Positions 19,173 through 29,580 of a stretch of DNA of 64,000 bases are shown here, piece by piece (position 1 is the first letter of the stretch; the number at the start of each line of letters is the position of its first letter). The position numbers were made by a program, and so were the translations under genes. A model generated the notes under the pieces. It worked only from the letters and a program-made list of their open reading frames with translations. It was not told the DNA's origin and ran no database searches. Origin of the DNA: Pseudomonadota bacterium (lineage in GTDB: Bacteria; Bdellovibrionota_C; UBA2361; SZUA-149; DAOLCO01); NCBI GenBank assembly GCA_027487795.1, contig JAIYCX010000064.1, forward strand, positions 47,935 to 111,934, given 5' to 3'.

Positions 19173-21035
19173 ATGTCAGCTAAAAAACCAAAAGCGTTGT
19201 TTCCACTCATCAAAGGTGCATGGGAATCAATAAAAGAAGAAAGACCACGATTTTATCTATTCGTAGTTTTATTTATAGTAGCGTATACCTTTGATCTACT
19301 AGTCCCATGGGCAGTTGGATATACTCTAGGAGCTTTTGTAGAAAAGGGCGCAAGCGATGAAGCCTTTCTTCAAGCCCTTGTTGGTATCGGACTATTTCTA
19401 CTATTTAGATTAGGACACGCGATATTTCACCACTATGCAAGATGGGTTCAAGCACGCGTAGCTTATGTTGCTAGAATTAACATCATGTCTAAAGTTTTTG
19501 GAACACTGATTGACTTCCCTCTCTCTTGGCATGTCAGACATCACTCAGGAGAAAATCTAAGTAGACTACACAGATGTTCAGGAGCTATTGAAAGCTTAGT
19601 TGGAACATATGTTTGGCAAATCATAGAAGGCTTAGTTAAAGTTTTATTCGCTGGTATTGCAATTTTTGCATTAGATTTTTGGGTTGCTGTTAGCGTACTC
19701 GCAACTGCAACTCTTACTATTTTAATTATGATACTTTTTAATAAAAAGTTAATGGTTAGAATTAGACGTAACAATATGTTTAACGATAAACTAAGTAGAA
19801 TATCGGTAGACTGCTTAAGCAATATTGTTACTGTTAAAACATTAGGTCTCGAAGAACCTGTCAAGTTAAGACTAGATTCTCAAAAAAACGAAGGCCTATT
19901 GTTAACACGAGCAATAGCTGCATTTATGGAGCTCAAGTGGGGTTCAACAGGTATAGGTCAAGCATTAGTAATTAGCTTTTCACTACTAATATACTTTTAT
20001 AACCACGGTAGAGCTGGTGGCACATTAAATGTTGCTGAGGTTTATGTACTTCTAAACTACTTAGATAGAATATTTGCTTCAATTGGCTCTTTTACTGGCT
20101 ATTATAGCGGAATAATAGAAGCTTCTACTGCATATGAAGATGCGGCAGGAATATTTGAACATGCAGAAGAATTTAAAAGTAACTCTTCAAGAACAGCAAT
20201 TATTCCAGAATGGTCTAAAATAAATATTTCATCTCTTAACTTTAGTTATGTTAGCGGTGAAAAAGTTGGACTAAATGATGTTTCGATTGAATTTAATAAA
20301 GCAGAAAAAATCGCCCTCGTTGGACATAGTGGAAGCGGAAAATCTACATTACTAAAAGTCCTTGGTGGCCTCATTACTCCAGAGTCATACGGACTAACTA
20401 CAGATATACAAGATGGCTTAAGATTTAAAGACCTAGACCCAATTGCATTATTACTTCCGCAAGAACCAGAAGTTTTTTCAGAATCTTTTCTGTATAATCT
20501 AACTATGGGTGAGGAGTTTTCATCTAAAGAATTAGCCTTCTTTATTTCACTATGTAAACTTGATACTCTAGTAGCAAAACTACCTAGAGGATTAGATACT
20601 AGCTTAGCGGAAAAAGGCTTAAACTTAAGCGTAGGAGAGAGACAAAGACTTTCACTAGCACGTGGTCTAATTAGAGCAAAAAGAAAAGAGATCATCCTCC
20701 TTGACGAACCTACTTCCAGTCTTGATCCAAAGACTGAGAAAGAAATTTATCTTGGATTATTATATCACTTCTCTGATAGAATGATTATCTCATCATGTCA
20801 TAGACTAAATTTGATACCACTATTTGATAAAATAATAGTGATGGCAAATAGTCAGGTTCTAGAAGTTGGTAGCTTTGCAGAGCTAATGGAGAGAAAAAGA
20901 TATTTCTACAGAATGTGGGAAGATTTTGAAAGGAATATTAAAGATTCCGATCAAGAGGGATCACAGGTGACGCAGACAGATAATCAACAAAATTCCATTT
21001 CAACTTCCAATACAGTTTCTACAGAAAAACATTAA
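19173..21035 (+). CDS. ABC exporter, fused permease-ATPase (MsbA/NdvA-like architecture)
   Basis: Type I exporter half-molecule of 620 aa. Six hydrophobic segments span roughly residues 25-310. The ATPase domain has GHSGSGKSTLL near 384 (Walker A), LSVGERQRLSLARG near 486 (signature), ILLDEPTSSLD near 509 (Walker B) and a SSCHR switch histidine. The last 30 residues are a polar Q/S/T-rich tail. The gene diverges from the operon that ends in the cyclic glucan synthase. In rhizobia the glucan exporter NdvA is an exporter of exactly this architecture encoded beside ndvB, so export of cyclic glucan is a reasonable inference, but lipid or other substrates are equally possible from sequence alone. 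Confidence 0.85.
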   Translation: MSAKKPKALFPLIKGAWESIKEERPRFYLFVVLFIVAYTFDLLVPWAVGYTLGAFVEKGASDEAFLQALVGIGLFLLFRLGHAIFHHYARWVQARVAYVARINIMSKVFGTLIDFPLSWHVRHHSGENLSRLHRCSGAIESLVGTYVWQIIEGLVKVLFAGIAIFALDFWVAVSVLATATLTILIMILFNKKLMVRIRRNNMFNDKLSRISVDCLSNIVTVKTLGLEEPVKLRLDSQKNEGLLLTRAIAAFMELKWGSTGIGQALVISFSLLIYFYNHGRAGGTLNVAEVYVLLNYLDRIFASIGSFTGYYSGIIEASTAYEDAAGIFEHAEEFKSNSSRTAIIPEWSKINISSLNFSYVSGEKVGLNDVSIEFNKAEKIALVGHSGSGKSTLLKVLGGLITPESYGLTTDIQDGLRFKDLDPIALLLPQEPEVFSESFLYNLTMGEEFSSKELAFFISLCKLDTLVAKLPRGLDTSLAEKGLNLSVGERQRLSLARGLIRAKRKEIILLDEPTSSLDPKTEKEIYLGLLYHFSDRMIISSCHRLNLIPLFDKIIVMANSQVLEVGSFAELMERKRYFYRMWEDFERNIKDSDQEGSQVTQTDNQQNSISTSNTVSTEKH

Positions 21036-21042
21036 ATTATTA

Positions 21043-21900
21043 ATGAAAGTTTTAATTATAGGTACTGGTTATTTAGGGTCAGAAATAAAAAGGCTGCTTA
21101 GTAATAGCCAAGACACCTTATTTGATGTCTACTCAACTAGAAGACCGAGCTCGATAACAGAGGATGATAAATCAAATAAAATACTACCTCTTGATATTCT
21201 AGAAGCTACATCCTTCGAGATAATTCCAAAAGATTTAGATACTATTATTTACTGTGTATCTGCAAACAACAGTTCTAGTAAGTCCTATGAAGAATCTTAT
21301 TTTACAGGCGTTAAAAATTTAGTTGAATATGTAAAGAGTTCTAATCTTAACTTAAAAAAATTCATACTAATCTCAAGTACTGGTGTATATTCAGAAAATC
21401 AAGGTGGAATAGTAACTGAAGAATCACCTGTTGTAGAAGATAAGTCGAATTCAAACTACATAGTCCAAGGTGAAAACTATCTTAAAAGTAAGCTACCAAA
21501 TAATTATTTAATACTAAGACTATCTGGCATCTATGGTCCTAATAGAAATTATCTAAAAAATCTCGCACTTAGTATTAAAGAAGTAGACTCTGACAGACCT
21601 ATGTATACAAATAGAATACATAGAGATGACGCATCAATGGCAGTTAAATATCTTTTAGCAAGAGACCAAAACGGCACTTACAATGTCTCAGACTTACTAC
21701 CAGAAGATAAATATAAAGTATTAGATGCTATTAGGGTTAATAACAATCTTAATACACTCAAAAGAAGTAATGATTTTATAAACAATTCAGAGAAAAACAT
21801 TTCATTCGGAAAAAAAATCTCTTCCGAGAATCTCTCTGATTTAGGATTTAGCTTTAGATATCCAAATTACATCACTGGATATGAATTAGAGCATAAATAA
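21043..21900 (+). CDS. NAD(P)-dependent epimerase/dehydratase-like SDR protein
   Basis: Extended short-chain dehydrogenase of 285 aa. The N-terminus MKVLIIGTGYLGSEI is a Rossmann nucleotide-binding motif of the variant GxGYLG type seen in YeeZ-like proteins. An SSTGVYSE segment near 110 supplies the serine region. The usual active-site YxxxK is not clean: around residue 140 the sequence is NYIVQGENYL, so catalytic activity is uncertain. It begins 8 nt after the ABC exporter stop and is probably co-transcribed with it. It ends 4 bp before the convergent kdpE. Confidence 0.75.
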   Translation: MKVLIIGTGYLGSEIKRLLSNSQDTLFDVYSTRRPSSITEDDKSNKILPLDILEATSFEIIPKDLDTIIYCVSANNSSSKSYEESYFTGVKNLVEYVKSSNLNLKKFILISSTGVYSENQGGIVTEESPVVEDKSNSNYIVQGENYLKSKLPNNYLILRLSGIYGPNRNYLKNLALSIKEVDSDRPMYTNRIHRDDASMAVKYLLARDQNGTYNVSDLLPEDKYKVLDAIRVNNNLNTLKRSNDFINNSEKNISFGKKISSENLSDLGFSFRYPNYITGYELEHK

Positions 21901-21903
21901 ATC

Positions 21904-22590
21904 CTACTCTACGAACCTGTATCCAACTCCAAGTTCAGTAATTAAAAACTTAGGCCTAGTTGGATCTTCTTCTAATTTAGATCTAAGATTTTTCATAATA
22001 ATTCTCAAATAGTGCGTATCTTTTTCGTGATTAGCGCCCCATAAGCTATTAATTATAAATTTCTGAGTTACAATTTTATTTATATTTTTTAGAAGGATCA
22101 GCAAAAATGCGAATTCCTTAGGTGTTAAATGTACCTCGACTCCTGCCTTTATTACTTTATAGCTCTGAACGTCTACTTCGATATTCCCAAATTTATAAAA
22201 AGTTTGCTCAATACCTGAAGAGCCTAATCTTCTAGTAACAGCCCTTATTCTTGCCTGAAGTTCAGCCATACTAAAAGGCTTAGTTAAATAATCATCAGCT
22301 CCTGCATCTAAGGCGTCTATTTTGTCTCTCTCTTGTCCGCTAGCGGATAAAATAATGATAGGAACAGCTGACCATTCTCTAATTCTTCTAGCTACCTCAA
22401 TACCAGAAATATCTGGTAGACCTATGTCTAAGATTATAAGCTCAACGGGATCACTAGCATGTATTCTGATTCCCTCTTCTCCAAGGTAGCTCTCTAATAC
22501 CTTTACCCCCTGGTCTGTAAAATTAGACCTTATAACCTTTCTTATCTGAGGCTCATCCTCTATTATTAAAATCTTACTAAGTTTATTCAA
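21904..22590 (-). CDS. kdpE: Response regulator KdpE
   Basis: OmpR-family regulator of the Kdp potassium pump, 228 aa. The receiver domain (1-120) has the acidic pair EDE at residues 11-13, the phospho-acceptor D55 in LIILDIGLPD, and K in LTKPFS near 105. A winged-helix DNA-binding domain fills 130-228, ending GVGYRFVE. It starts inside the 3' end of kdpD with an 8-nt overlap. It is the last gene of the operon and expected to activate the promoter upstream of the porin gene. Confidence 0.93.
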   Translation of the reverse strand: MNKLSKILIIEDEPQIRKVIRSNFTDQGVKVLESYLGEEGIRIHASDPVELIILDIGLPDISGIEVARRIREWSAVPIIILSASGQERDKIDALDAGADDYLTKPFSMAELQARIRAVTRRLGSSGIEQTFYKFGNIEVDVQSYKVIKAGVEVHLTPKEFAFLLILLKNINKIVTQKFIINSLWGANHEKDTHYLRIIMKNLRSKLEEDPTRPKFLITELGVGYRFVE

Positions 22591-25219
22591 TTGGCCCCTC
22601 TGGAGGTTTACTTGAAAAAGGGAATAGACAAATAGTTTTAATTAAACCATCTTGGAGTTTTATTGTTTGAAATGTTCCATCATGAGCATTCATCACCGCA
22701 GAACAAATCTCAAATCCTAATCCGTAACTAGACTGAGTTAATAAATTACTGTCATCTGCTTTATTTATATCGTATTCGATATTTTGATCTTTCATACCAA
22801 AGATTCTATCACTTACCACTAGCTCAAGGAAATTAGTAGTACCCGAAGAAACCTTTAATTCGATTAATATTTCAGAATTTTTTGGACCATACTTTAAAGA
22901 ATTCTCTATTAAGTTAACTATTAATTGCTCTACTAAAAGTTCATCTAAATACATAAGTGGAAGTTCTTCACTTATTTCTATCTTTACAGCTTTACCATTA
23001 AGCAGTCTTTCTAGTCGTCTAATTGCTGATCCTATAATATCTTCTATATCTACCCAGCTAGCATTAATTTTAAATCCTTCAGACTTAACACGTGTTAAAT
23101 CAAGAACATTTCTGATTATACTGGACAATCTGAGTGACTCATCTTCTATTGTTTCTGCCAAATTTGTTATCTGACTTATGGATTCAACGCCCATACCTGC
23201 CATTAACCCAGCTGCTCCCTGAATTGCAGCTAGAGGAGTTCTTAAATCATGAGAGATAGAACTTAGGAAAGTTGAGCGCATTTTTTCACTATCTAGTTGA
23301 GAATTTAATTCTCTTAATTCCTTTTCCTTAGTTAATCTATCAATACATGTACTTAAAGTATCTACAAAAGATTCTAAAATCCAACTTTGAGAATTACTTA
23401 AAGGTTTTAGATTATTAAAAATAGCTAATACTCCAATAGTTTCAAAACCAAATTTAATTGGGATATAATAACCCGAAGCTGCGGATAAAGTATCAGTACC
23501 AAATCCTGCAACCTTAGAATTATTAAACGACCAAGAAGCAACTGCTTGATCCTCTATTGTTAATGTTTCATCAAAAAAAAGTTCACTAACCGAATTTAAA
23601 GACTTAACTCTAAAACTCAAGGCTCCCTTAAGTTTTAAAAATAACTCTAATTGCTCTTTAACAATTTGCTGTATTTCGCTTAGATTTCTAGCAGAACTAA
23701 TCGATTGAGATAGACCATATAAAATATTTGTACGCTCTTCTCTGTAATGTAATAGTTGAGTATGAGCTCTTACTCTATTAGTTAAAAGGGAAATGGTAAT
23801 TCCCACTGCAAACATAGTTAAAAAAACGAATGCATATTTAAAATCCGAGACCGCCAAAGTATTAAAAGGAGGTACGAAAAAAAAGTCAAAAGCAAGCACA
23901 GAGAGAAATGAGGATAAAATTGCAATTCGCTTATTATATCTTGTCGCAATAAAACTAACAGCTAATAAATAAGCCATCATAAAATTAAGGTTTTCGACAA
24001 AGTCTCTTAGTAGCCAAAATAAAAAAGTTAATACTGTTAAAATTCCTATTGAAGATATAAAATCTGCCCAAGAACTATGCGCATCTTCAAGAATACTAAA
24101 TTTATTCTGTCGTTGTCGATCGAGCTCAAAATCCTTAGGCTTTGCAAGTTGAACTAAATGAATATCTATATCCTTACTTTGACTAATAAGTTTATCAATT
24201 AAAGTTACTCTTCTAAGAAAAAAATTAGGTAGAGGCGGCTTACCAATAAATATCTGACTTACATTTTCAGAATTAGCAACTTCTAGAATCTCAAAGGCAA
24301 CATCATGACCAATTCTGGTTATAGTTCGTGCACCTAAAGTTCGAGCAACTCTAAGGGCCTCTTCTGAATTCTGTCGTCGCTCAGGACTTAACTCAGAATA
24401 ACGTTCAGATTCAACCGAAAGTGCAATCAACTCTCCTTTAATAGAAGAAGCCATTCTGTAACCTTCCCTTACTACATCAGTTGACATAGCATCAGGAGCA
24501 ACACAAACAAGTATTCTTTCCTTAGATCCCCAAACACTAGTATCACGAGTATGAGATCTGAATTTCAACAAATCACTTTCTACCCTATCAGCAGAGGCTC
24601 TTAGCAATAATTCTCTTAAAGCTGTTAGGTTTTCCTCTCTAAAGAAATTTTCTAAAGCCCTCGGTGCTTTTGCTCCTTTATAAACCTTACCTTCCTTAAG
24701 TCTATCTAAAAGCTGATTTGGTGTGATATCAACAACTTCAATTTCAACATTACCTGTAAGTAAAGAATCTGGAACTGTTTCTTGAATATAAACACCACTT
24801 ACTTGCTTAACTATTCCTACTAAGCTTTCGAGATGTTGAACATTAAGAGTCGTTCGAACATTAATTCCAGCTTGAAGTATTTCTTCAACATCTTGATATC
24901 TTTTTTTATTTCTGGCACCAGGAATATTAGTATGCGCCAACTCATCAACTAAAACGACTTGAGGCTGCCTACTAATTATTTCATCGACGTTAAGTTCCTC
25001 AAAAATTCTTCCCTGGTATTCAATAGATGTCCTCGGAATGGTCTCCATTCCATCAGCTAGGCTTTCGGTTTCTTGCCTGCCATGCATTTCAAGATAACCA
25101 ATAACAATGTCTATACCTCGATCTTTATCTCTCCTCGCATCCGCAAGCATAGAGTAGGTCTTACCTACTCCTGCTGACATTCCAAGATATACTCTTAGTT
25201 TTCCAGACCTGACAGTCAT
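22583..25219 (-). CDS. kdpD: Sensor histidine kinase KdpD
   Basis: Membrane sensor of K+ limitation, 878 aa (E. coli about 890). The N-terminal KdpD domain has a Walker A motif GMSAGVGKT at 13-21 and LVDELAHTN, followed by a Usp-like domain to about 360. Membrane segments lie at about 385-485, then a GAF-like region. The H-box SISHDLRTPLAA is near 656, and the N-box ends in LIENSLKYGP. The ATPase G1 box, normally DxGxG, reads SDRIFGM, losing its first glycine, while G2 (SSYGLGFEIC) is intact. Reduced ATP binding is possible. It overlaps kdpC by 4 nt and kdpE by 8 nt. Confidence 0.92.
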   Translation of the reverse strand: MTVRSGKLRVYLGMSAGVGKTYSMLADARRDKDRGIDIVIGYLEMHGRQETESLADGMETIPRTSIEYQGRIFEELNVDEIISRQPQVVLVDELAHTNIPGARNKKRYQDVEEILQAGINVRTTLNVQHLESLVGIVKQVSGVYIQETVPDSLLTGNVEIEVVDITPNQLLDRLKEGKVYKGAKAPRALENFFREENLTALRELLLRASADRVESDLLKFRSHTRDTSVWGSKERILVCVAPDAMSTDVVREGYRMASSIKGELIALSVESERYSELSPERRQNSEEALRVARTLGARTITRIGHDVAFEILEVANSENVSQIFIGKPPLPNFFLRRVTLIDKLISQSKDIDIHLVQLAKPKDFELDRQRQNKFSILEDAHSSWADFISSIGILTVLTFLFWLLRDFVENLNFMMAYLLAVSFIATRYNKRIAILSSFLSVLAFDFFFVPPFNTLAVSDFKYAFVFLTMFAVGITISLLTNRVRAHTQLLHYREERTNILYGLSQSISSARNLSEIQQIVKEQLELFLKLKGALSFRVKSLNSVSELFFDETLTIEDQAVASWSFNNSKVAGFGTDTLSAASGYYIPIKFGFETIGVLAIFNNLKPLSNSQSWILESFVDTLSTCIDRLTKEKELRELNSQLDSEKMRSTFLSSISHDLRTPLAAIQGAAGLMAGMGVESISQITNLAETIEDESLRLSSIIRNVLDLTRVKSEGFKINASWVDIEDIIGSAIRRLERLLNGKAVKIEISEELPLMYLDELLVEQLIVNLIENSLKYGPKNSEILIELKVSSGTTNFLELVVSDRIFGMKDQNIEYDINKADDSNLLTQSSYGLGFEICSAVMNAHDGTFQTIKLQDGLIKTICLFPFSSKPPEGPIE

Positions 25220-25800
25220 TTAAGATTTTTCTTATCTAATGCTAAGTTAAGTTTAAAAACATTAATTCTACTTTCTCCAAAAATTCCAAGCAATGGGTAT
25301 TCGACCATAGATAATACTATTTTTTCAATTTTTTCAGAATCAACAGACCTTTCATTAGCCACTCTTGGAATCTGCTCAAGTGCTGATTTGATACTAATAT
25401 GTGGATCTAAACCGCTCGCAGAGGCTAATAACATTTCGCTGGATATATTTGTATCTATTTGACTCGAACGAGAGATGTAGCCAATTTCTGTTAGCTTATC
25501 ACGATTTGCTAATTTTGCCTCCTGAAGAGCCATACTCTTATTACTAAGATTAGATGAAGTTCCTGCCATAAGATTATATGGTCTTTCTGCTGTTACTGAT
25601 GGCCTACCCCAAAAATATTGCATCTCTGTAAAACTTTGTCCGACTAGCTCAGAAGCTCTACGATTACTTGCATATTCCATCAGACTACCTCTAGACTGAT
25701 ACGGTAGTAATAACTCACAAAAAATAGTTACTATTAGCGGGAATACAATCCCTGTAATAAAAGTTAGAACTAAAAATAAAGTTATATTTTGTCTAATCAT
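25216..25800 (-). CDS. kdpC: Potassium-transporting ATPase subunit KdpC
   Basis: Single-span inner-membrane subunit that stabilises the KdpFABC complex, 194 aa, the usual length. One N-terminal hydrophobic segment (about 8-32) is followed by a periplasmic domain with FWGRPS, PYN and SGLDPHIS, all conserved in KdpC. It overlaps kdpB and kdpD by 4 nt each (ATGA-type junctions), so the three are translationally coupled. Confidence 0.93.
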   Translation of the reverse strand: MIRQNITLFLVLTFITGIVFPLIVTIFCELLLPYQSRGSLMEYASNRRASELVGQSFTEMQYFWGRPSVTAERPYNLMAGTSSNLSNKSMALQEAKLANRDKLTEIGYISRSSQIDTNISSEMLLASASGLDPHISIKSALEQIPRVANERSVDSEKIEKIVLSMVEYPLLGIFGESRINVFKLNLALDKKNLK

Positions 25801-27827
25801 GACAGTCCTCCAAATAATGAAATAAGCATATCAATTGCTTTAATACCTACAAACGGCAGTATTAAGCCACCTACACCGTAAGTTAAAATATTTCTTCGCA
25901 ATAATACCTCTGCACCATCAGCAGAGTACTTCACACCTCTTAGCGCTAAAGGTATTAAAGCTGGAATAATCACAGCATTAAATATAACCGCTGACAAAAT
26001 TGCTGACTTAGGTGAGGATAAATACATTATATCCAAAGCAACAAGTACTGGATAAGTCGAAGCAAAAGCAGCTGGTACTATAGCAAAATATTTTGCAATA
26101 TCGTTTGCTAAACTAAATGTGGTAAGCGCTCCTCTTGTTATTAGAAGTTGCTTACCAGTTTCAACAACCTCAAGTAATTTCGTTGGATTTGAATCTAAGT
26201 CAATCATATTTCCAGCTTCTTTAGCAGCTTGGGTACCTGAATTCATGGCAACGGCAACGTCAGCTTGAGCTAGTGCAGGCGCATCGTTTGTTCCATCACC
26301 AGTCATTGCAACTAAACGACCTTCATTTTGGTACTTTTTAATCAAATCCATTTTATTTTCAGGAGTAGCTTCCGCTATAAAATCATCCACTCCTGCCTCT
26401 GCTGCAATTGCAGCTGCGGTTAACGGATTATCACCTGTTACCATCACTGTCTTAATTCCCATCTTACGAAGACTGGCAAAACGATCTCTAATTCCAGTCT
26501 TAACAATATCTTTTAATTCTATTACACCTAGTATTTTTGAATTTTCAGACACCAATAATGGAGTACCTCCTCTTGCAGAGATAGCATCAACAATTTTCTC
26601 AAACTCCTGACTCCAAGAGTATCCAGCTTCTTTAGCCATTTTATAAATTCTATCTTTTGCTCCTTTTCGTATCTCGCGACTATCCATAGTAAACCCGCTA
26701 ACACGAGTTTGTGCAGAAAAGGCGACACTCACTCCGTTTTTAATTAACTCATCCTTTGGTGGTAATGTAATATGTTGGCTTAATGCTAAGTCGATTATAG
26801 ACTTCCCCTCGGGAGTATCATCAGAAAGTGAAGATATATAAGAAGCTTCTACCAATACATTTCTTGCATATCCCTGTTCAGGGTAAAACTCTACTGCATA
26901 TCTATTACCTAAAGTAATAGTTCCGGTTTTATCTAAAAGTAAAACATCGACATCGCCGGCAGCTTCAACTGCTCTCCCAGAAAGTGCAATAACATTTTTT
27001 TTAAGTAATCGGTTCATTCCTGCTACACCTATCGCAGAAACTAAGCCCCCAATAGTAGTAGGCGCGAGACAAATTAATAGTGCAATAACAATTGTCGGTG
27101 TAATAACTTTACCTTGACCACTTAGCGCAATACTAATTTCAGAAAACGGCACCAATGCTGCACAGACCACAAGAAATACTAGTGTTATAGCAGATAATAG
27201 AATAGTAAGTGCTATTTCATTTGGAGTTTTTTGACGCTTAGCTCCTTCTACAAGTTTTATCATTTTATCAATGAAACCTTCTCCACTTTTACATGAAGCT
27301 TTAACAATAATAGAATCACTCAAAACCATAGTACCAGCAGTTACCGATGATCTATCACCTCCGCTTTCTCTTATAACTGGCGCACTTTCACCAGTTATTG
27401 CACTCTCATCAACAAATGCCATTCCTGATATAACTTCACCATCAGCAGGAATCACTTCTCCGGCAATTACTAAAAATTTATCATCTAAATCTATATCACT
27501 AGCACTAACCTCTTCTAAAGTGTCACTATTCCCTATATACCGTTTTGCTTTCAATTGGTTTCTGGTACGTTTTAATGAGTTAGCTTGTGCTCGACCTTTT
27601 GATTCTGCTATTGCTGTTGCAAAATTAGCAAATAACACTGTTGCCCATAGCCAAAAAGCGATAAAAAAAGAAAAACTACCTTCGCTCACATCATTATTAG
27701 AAAAAGCAAAAATTGAAATAACACTACATGCAATTGCTCCTGCATATACGACAAACATCACAGGATTCTTTAATTGAGTCTTAGGATTCAATCTTACAAA
27801 ACTATCTATTATTGCTTCATTATTCAT
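25797..27827 (-). CDS. kdpB: Potassium-transporting P-type ATPase subunit KdpB
   Basis: Catalytic P-type ATPase subunit of the high-affinity K+ pump, 676 aa. It shows the phosphorylation motif DKTGT near residue 299 (family D of [13 protein letters not shown]), TGES in the actuator domain (ITGESAPV), the nucleotide-binding KGAKD region, and the hinge [14 protein letters not shown]. Membrane helices are predicted near 30-70, 210-265 and 560-670. The gene starts 10 nt after kdpA. All catalytic motifs are intact. Confidence 0.96.
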   Translation of the reverse strand: MNNEAIIDSFVRLNPKTQLKNPVMFVVYAGAIACSVISIFAFSNNDVSEGSFSFFIAFWLWATVLFANFATAIAESKGRAQANSLKRTRNQLKAKRYIGNSDTLEEVSASDIDLDDKFLVIAGEVIPADGEVISGMAFVDESAITGESAPVIRESGGDRSSVTAGTMVLSDSIIVKASCKSGEGFIDKMIKLVEGAKRQKTPNEIALTILLSAITLVFLVVCAALVPFSEISIALSGQGKVITPTIVIALLICLAPTTIGGLVSAIGVAGMNRLLKKNVIALSGRAVEAAGDVDVLLLDKTGTITLGNRYAVEFYPEQGYARNVLVEASYISSLSDDTPEGKSIIDLALSQHITLPPKDELIKNGVSVAFSAQTRVSGFTMDSREIRKGAKDRIYKMAKEAGYSWSQEFEKIVDAISARGGTPLLVSENSKILGVIELKDIVKTGIRDRFASLRKMGIKTVMVTGDNPLTAAAIAAEAGVDDFIAEATPENKMDLIKKYQNEGRLVAMTGDGTNDAPALAQADVAVAMNSGTQAAKEAGNMIDLDSNPTKLLEVVETGKQLLITRGALTTFSLANDIAKYFAIVPAAFASTYPVLVALDIMYLSSPKSAILSAVIFNAVIIPALIPLALRGVKYSADGAEVLLRRNILTYGVGGLILPFVGIKAIDMLISLFGGLS

Positions 27828-27836
27828 AAATATTCC

Positions 27837-29492
27837 TTAAAAAACTGTTAAAAAGTCTGCAATTGGGCCCAATGCGATTGCTGGAAAAAAAGAGAGAGCT
27901 CCTAGAAGAAAAATAACTGTTACTAGCAACGCCATAAAAGTAATAGTATCAGTTGGCAATGTTCCTGCTGATTTTGGTACAACTTTCTTTTTAGCAAAAG
28001 ATCCTGCCATCGCTAGTGTAGCTATGATTGGTAAAAATCTGGATCCAAACATTATAAATGAGCCTAAAATCAAGTGAAGTTGAAGACCTGCTGGGAATCC
28101 TCCAAATGCACTTCCATTATTATTACCCATTGAGGTATAAGCATACAAAAGTTCTGAAAATCCGTGAGGACCTTTATTTAAAACAGTACCTGCAATATCC
28201 CCAAACTTACCACCGATTGCAGTTCCTACTAAAACCAATATACAAGGTAAAAGCATACATACTGCAGACATCTGCATTTCAAAGCTTCCAATTTTTTTTC
28301 CTAAATATTCTGGAGTACGACCAACGAGAAGTCCTGAAATAAACACAGTGGCTATAATAAATGAAATTAATCCATAAAATCCTGAACCCACTCCACCAAA
28401 AACTACCTCTCCAAGTTGCATTGCGACCATTGGTACCGCCCCTGCTATTGGACTAAGTGAATCATGTGCTCCATTTATAGAGCCACTTGAAGTTAGACTT
28501 GTTGCTACTGCCCAAATCGTTGTTCCAACAACGCCATGTCTAACTTCTTTTCCTTCTAGATTATTTATTACCCCCGATTCAGAATGATAACAAATACCTG
28601 CAAAAACAATGAAAAGAAAAGTCATAGTACCATAAAGCATATAGCCTTCTTTTCTATTTTTTATAATTGCTCCATAAGCCAAATATGAAGCTGCGGGTAT
28701 TAATAAAATACTTAATAACTCCAATAAATTTGAAAGTGGTGTTGGGTTTTCTAATGGATGAGCAGAGTTTATTCCATAATATCCACCACCATTTGTGCCT
28801 AACTGTTTAATAGCAACCTGAGATGCTACCGGTCCTACTGGTAAAATTTCACTAACATTTTCTATTGATTGAACAGATTGAACAGCTGGATACTCTGAAA
28901 AGGTCTGAGGCACTCCAGTATAACAAAGGAAAATAGCAACAATAAAACTTAGAGGTAGAAGACAATACCAAATAGAATTGACAAGATCGGAGTAAAAATT
29001 ACCAATACTAGAAGACTCTTTCCTTGTAAGTCCTCGCATTAATGCAAATAAAACTGAAATACCTGTTGCAGCAGACAAGAAATTTTGACTAGTCAACGCA
29101 AGCATCTGTGTTAGATATGACAACGAAGACTCACCTGAGTATGCTTGCCAATTTGTGTTTGACACAAAACTAACACTAGTATTTAACGCCAATGATGAAG
29201 CGACATTAGAAAAGCCCTGTGGGTTTAATGGAAGATATTCTTGAAATATTTGAATTAAATATACTAAAGCAATTCCAGCTAAGTTTGTTATCATTAAAGC
29301 CTTAGCGTAAACATCCCAGGACATCTCATTAGTGCTCAAACCACAAAGTCTAATAATAGTTTTAGGAAATCTATTAATCCAGCTATTATTAATTGCAGGC
29401 GAATATGCGCACTTAATTAGAACTGCAACCAATATTGATAAGGGCAATAAGATTACAAAAAGGGCTAACAATTGAAAATAAAATCCGTTCAT
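27837..29492 (-). CDS. kdpA: Potassium-transporting ATPase K+-binding subunit KdpA
   Basis: Channel-like subunit that selects and binds K+ in the KdpFABC complex, 551 aa with about ten membrane segments. Characteristic pore segments are visible: TNTNWQAYSGE-like (here VSNTNWQAY), QLGTNGGGYYGINSAHP, ATSLTSSGSINGAHDS and the TSMGNNNGSAFGG loop. The ATG at 29492 directly follows the kdpF stop (TAA ATG). Confidence 0.95.
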   Translation of the reverse strand: MNGFYFQLLALFVILLPLSILVAVLIKCAYSPAINNSWINRFPKTIIRLCGLSTNEMSWDVYAKALMITNLAGIALVYLIQIFQEYLPLNPQGFSNVASSLALNTSVSFVSNTNWQAYSGESSLSYLTQMLALTSQNFLSAATGISVLFALMRGLTRKESSSIGNFYSDLVNSIWYCLLPLSFIVAIFLCYTGVPQTFSEYPAVQSVQSIENVSEILPVGPVASQVAIKQLGTNGGGYYGINSAHPLENPTPLSNLLELLSILLIPAASYLAYGAIIKNRKEGYMLYGTMTFLFIVFAGICYHSESGVINNLEGKEVRHGVVGTTIWAVATSLTSSGSINGAHDSLSPIAGAVPMVAMQLGEVVFGGVGSGFYGLISFIIATVFISGLLVGRTPEYLGKKIGSFEMQMSAVCMLLPCILVLVGTAIGGKFGDIAGTVLNKGPHGFSELLYAYTSMGNNNGSAFGGFPAGLQLHLILGSFIMFGSRFLPIIATLAMAGSFAKKKVVPKSAGTLPTDTITFMALLVTVIFLLGALSFFPAIALGPIADFLTVF

Positions 29493-29564
29493 TTAAAACC
29501 TCTCTGGATAAAATAAAGAAATACTCACAAACACGATTAATAAAATAAAAAATAAATAGAGCAT
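29493..29564 (-). CDS. kdpF: KdpF, 23-residue subunit of the potassium ATPase
   Basis: A 24-codon frame immediately upstream of kdpA. It encodes an almost entirely hydrophobic peptide (MLYLFFILLIVFVSISLF) ending YPERF. A single helix followed by PE-F at the C-terminus is the hallmark of KdpF, the small lipid-like stabilising subunit that sits at the KdpA-KdpB interface. The stop codon abuts the kdpA ATG, and AAGG lies about 11 nt before its ATG. It begins 16 bp after the porin stop, so it is part of the same transcript. Too short for routine gene calling but well supported by position and sequence. Confidence 0.85.
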   Translation of the reverse strand: MLYLFFILLIVFVSISLFYPERF

Positions 29565-29580
29565 AATCAGCTACCTTAGT

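Noticed and set aside
27271..27777. 168-codon plus-strand frame inside kdpB
   Set aside because: Antisense to a fully conserved kdpB; shadow frame.
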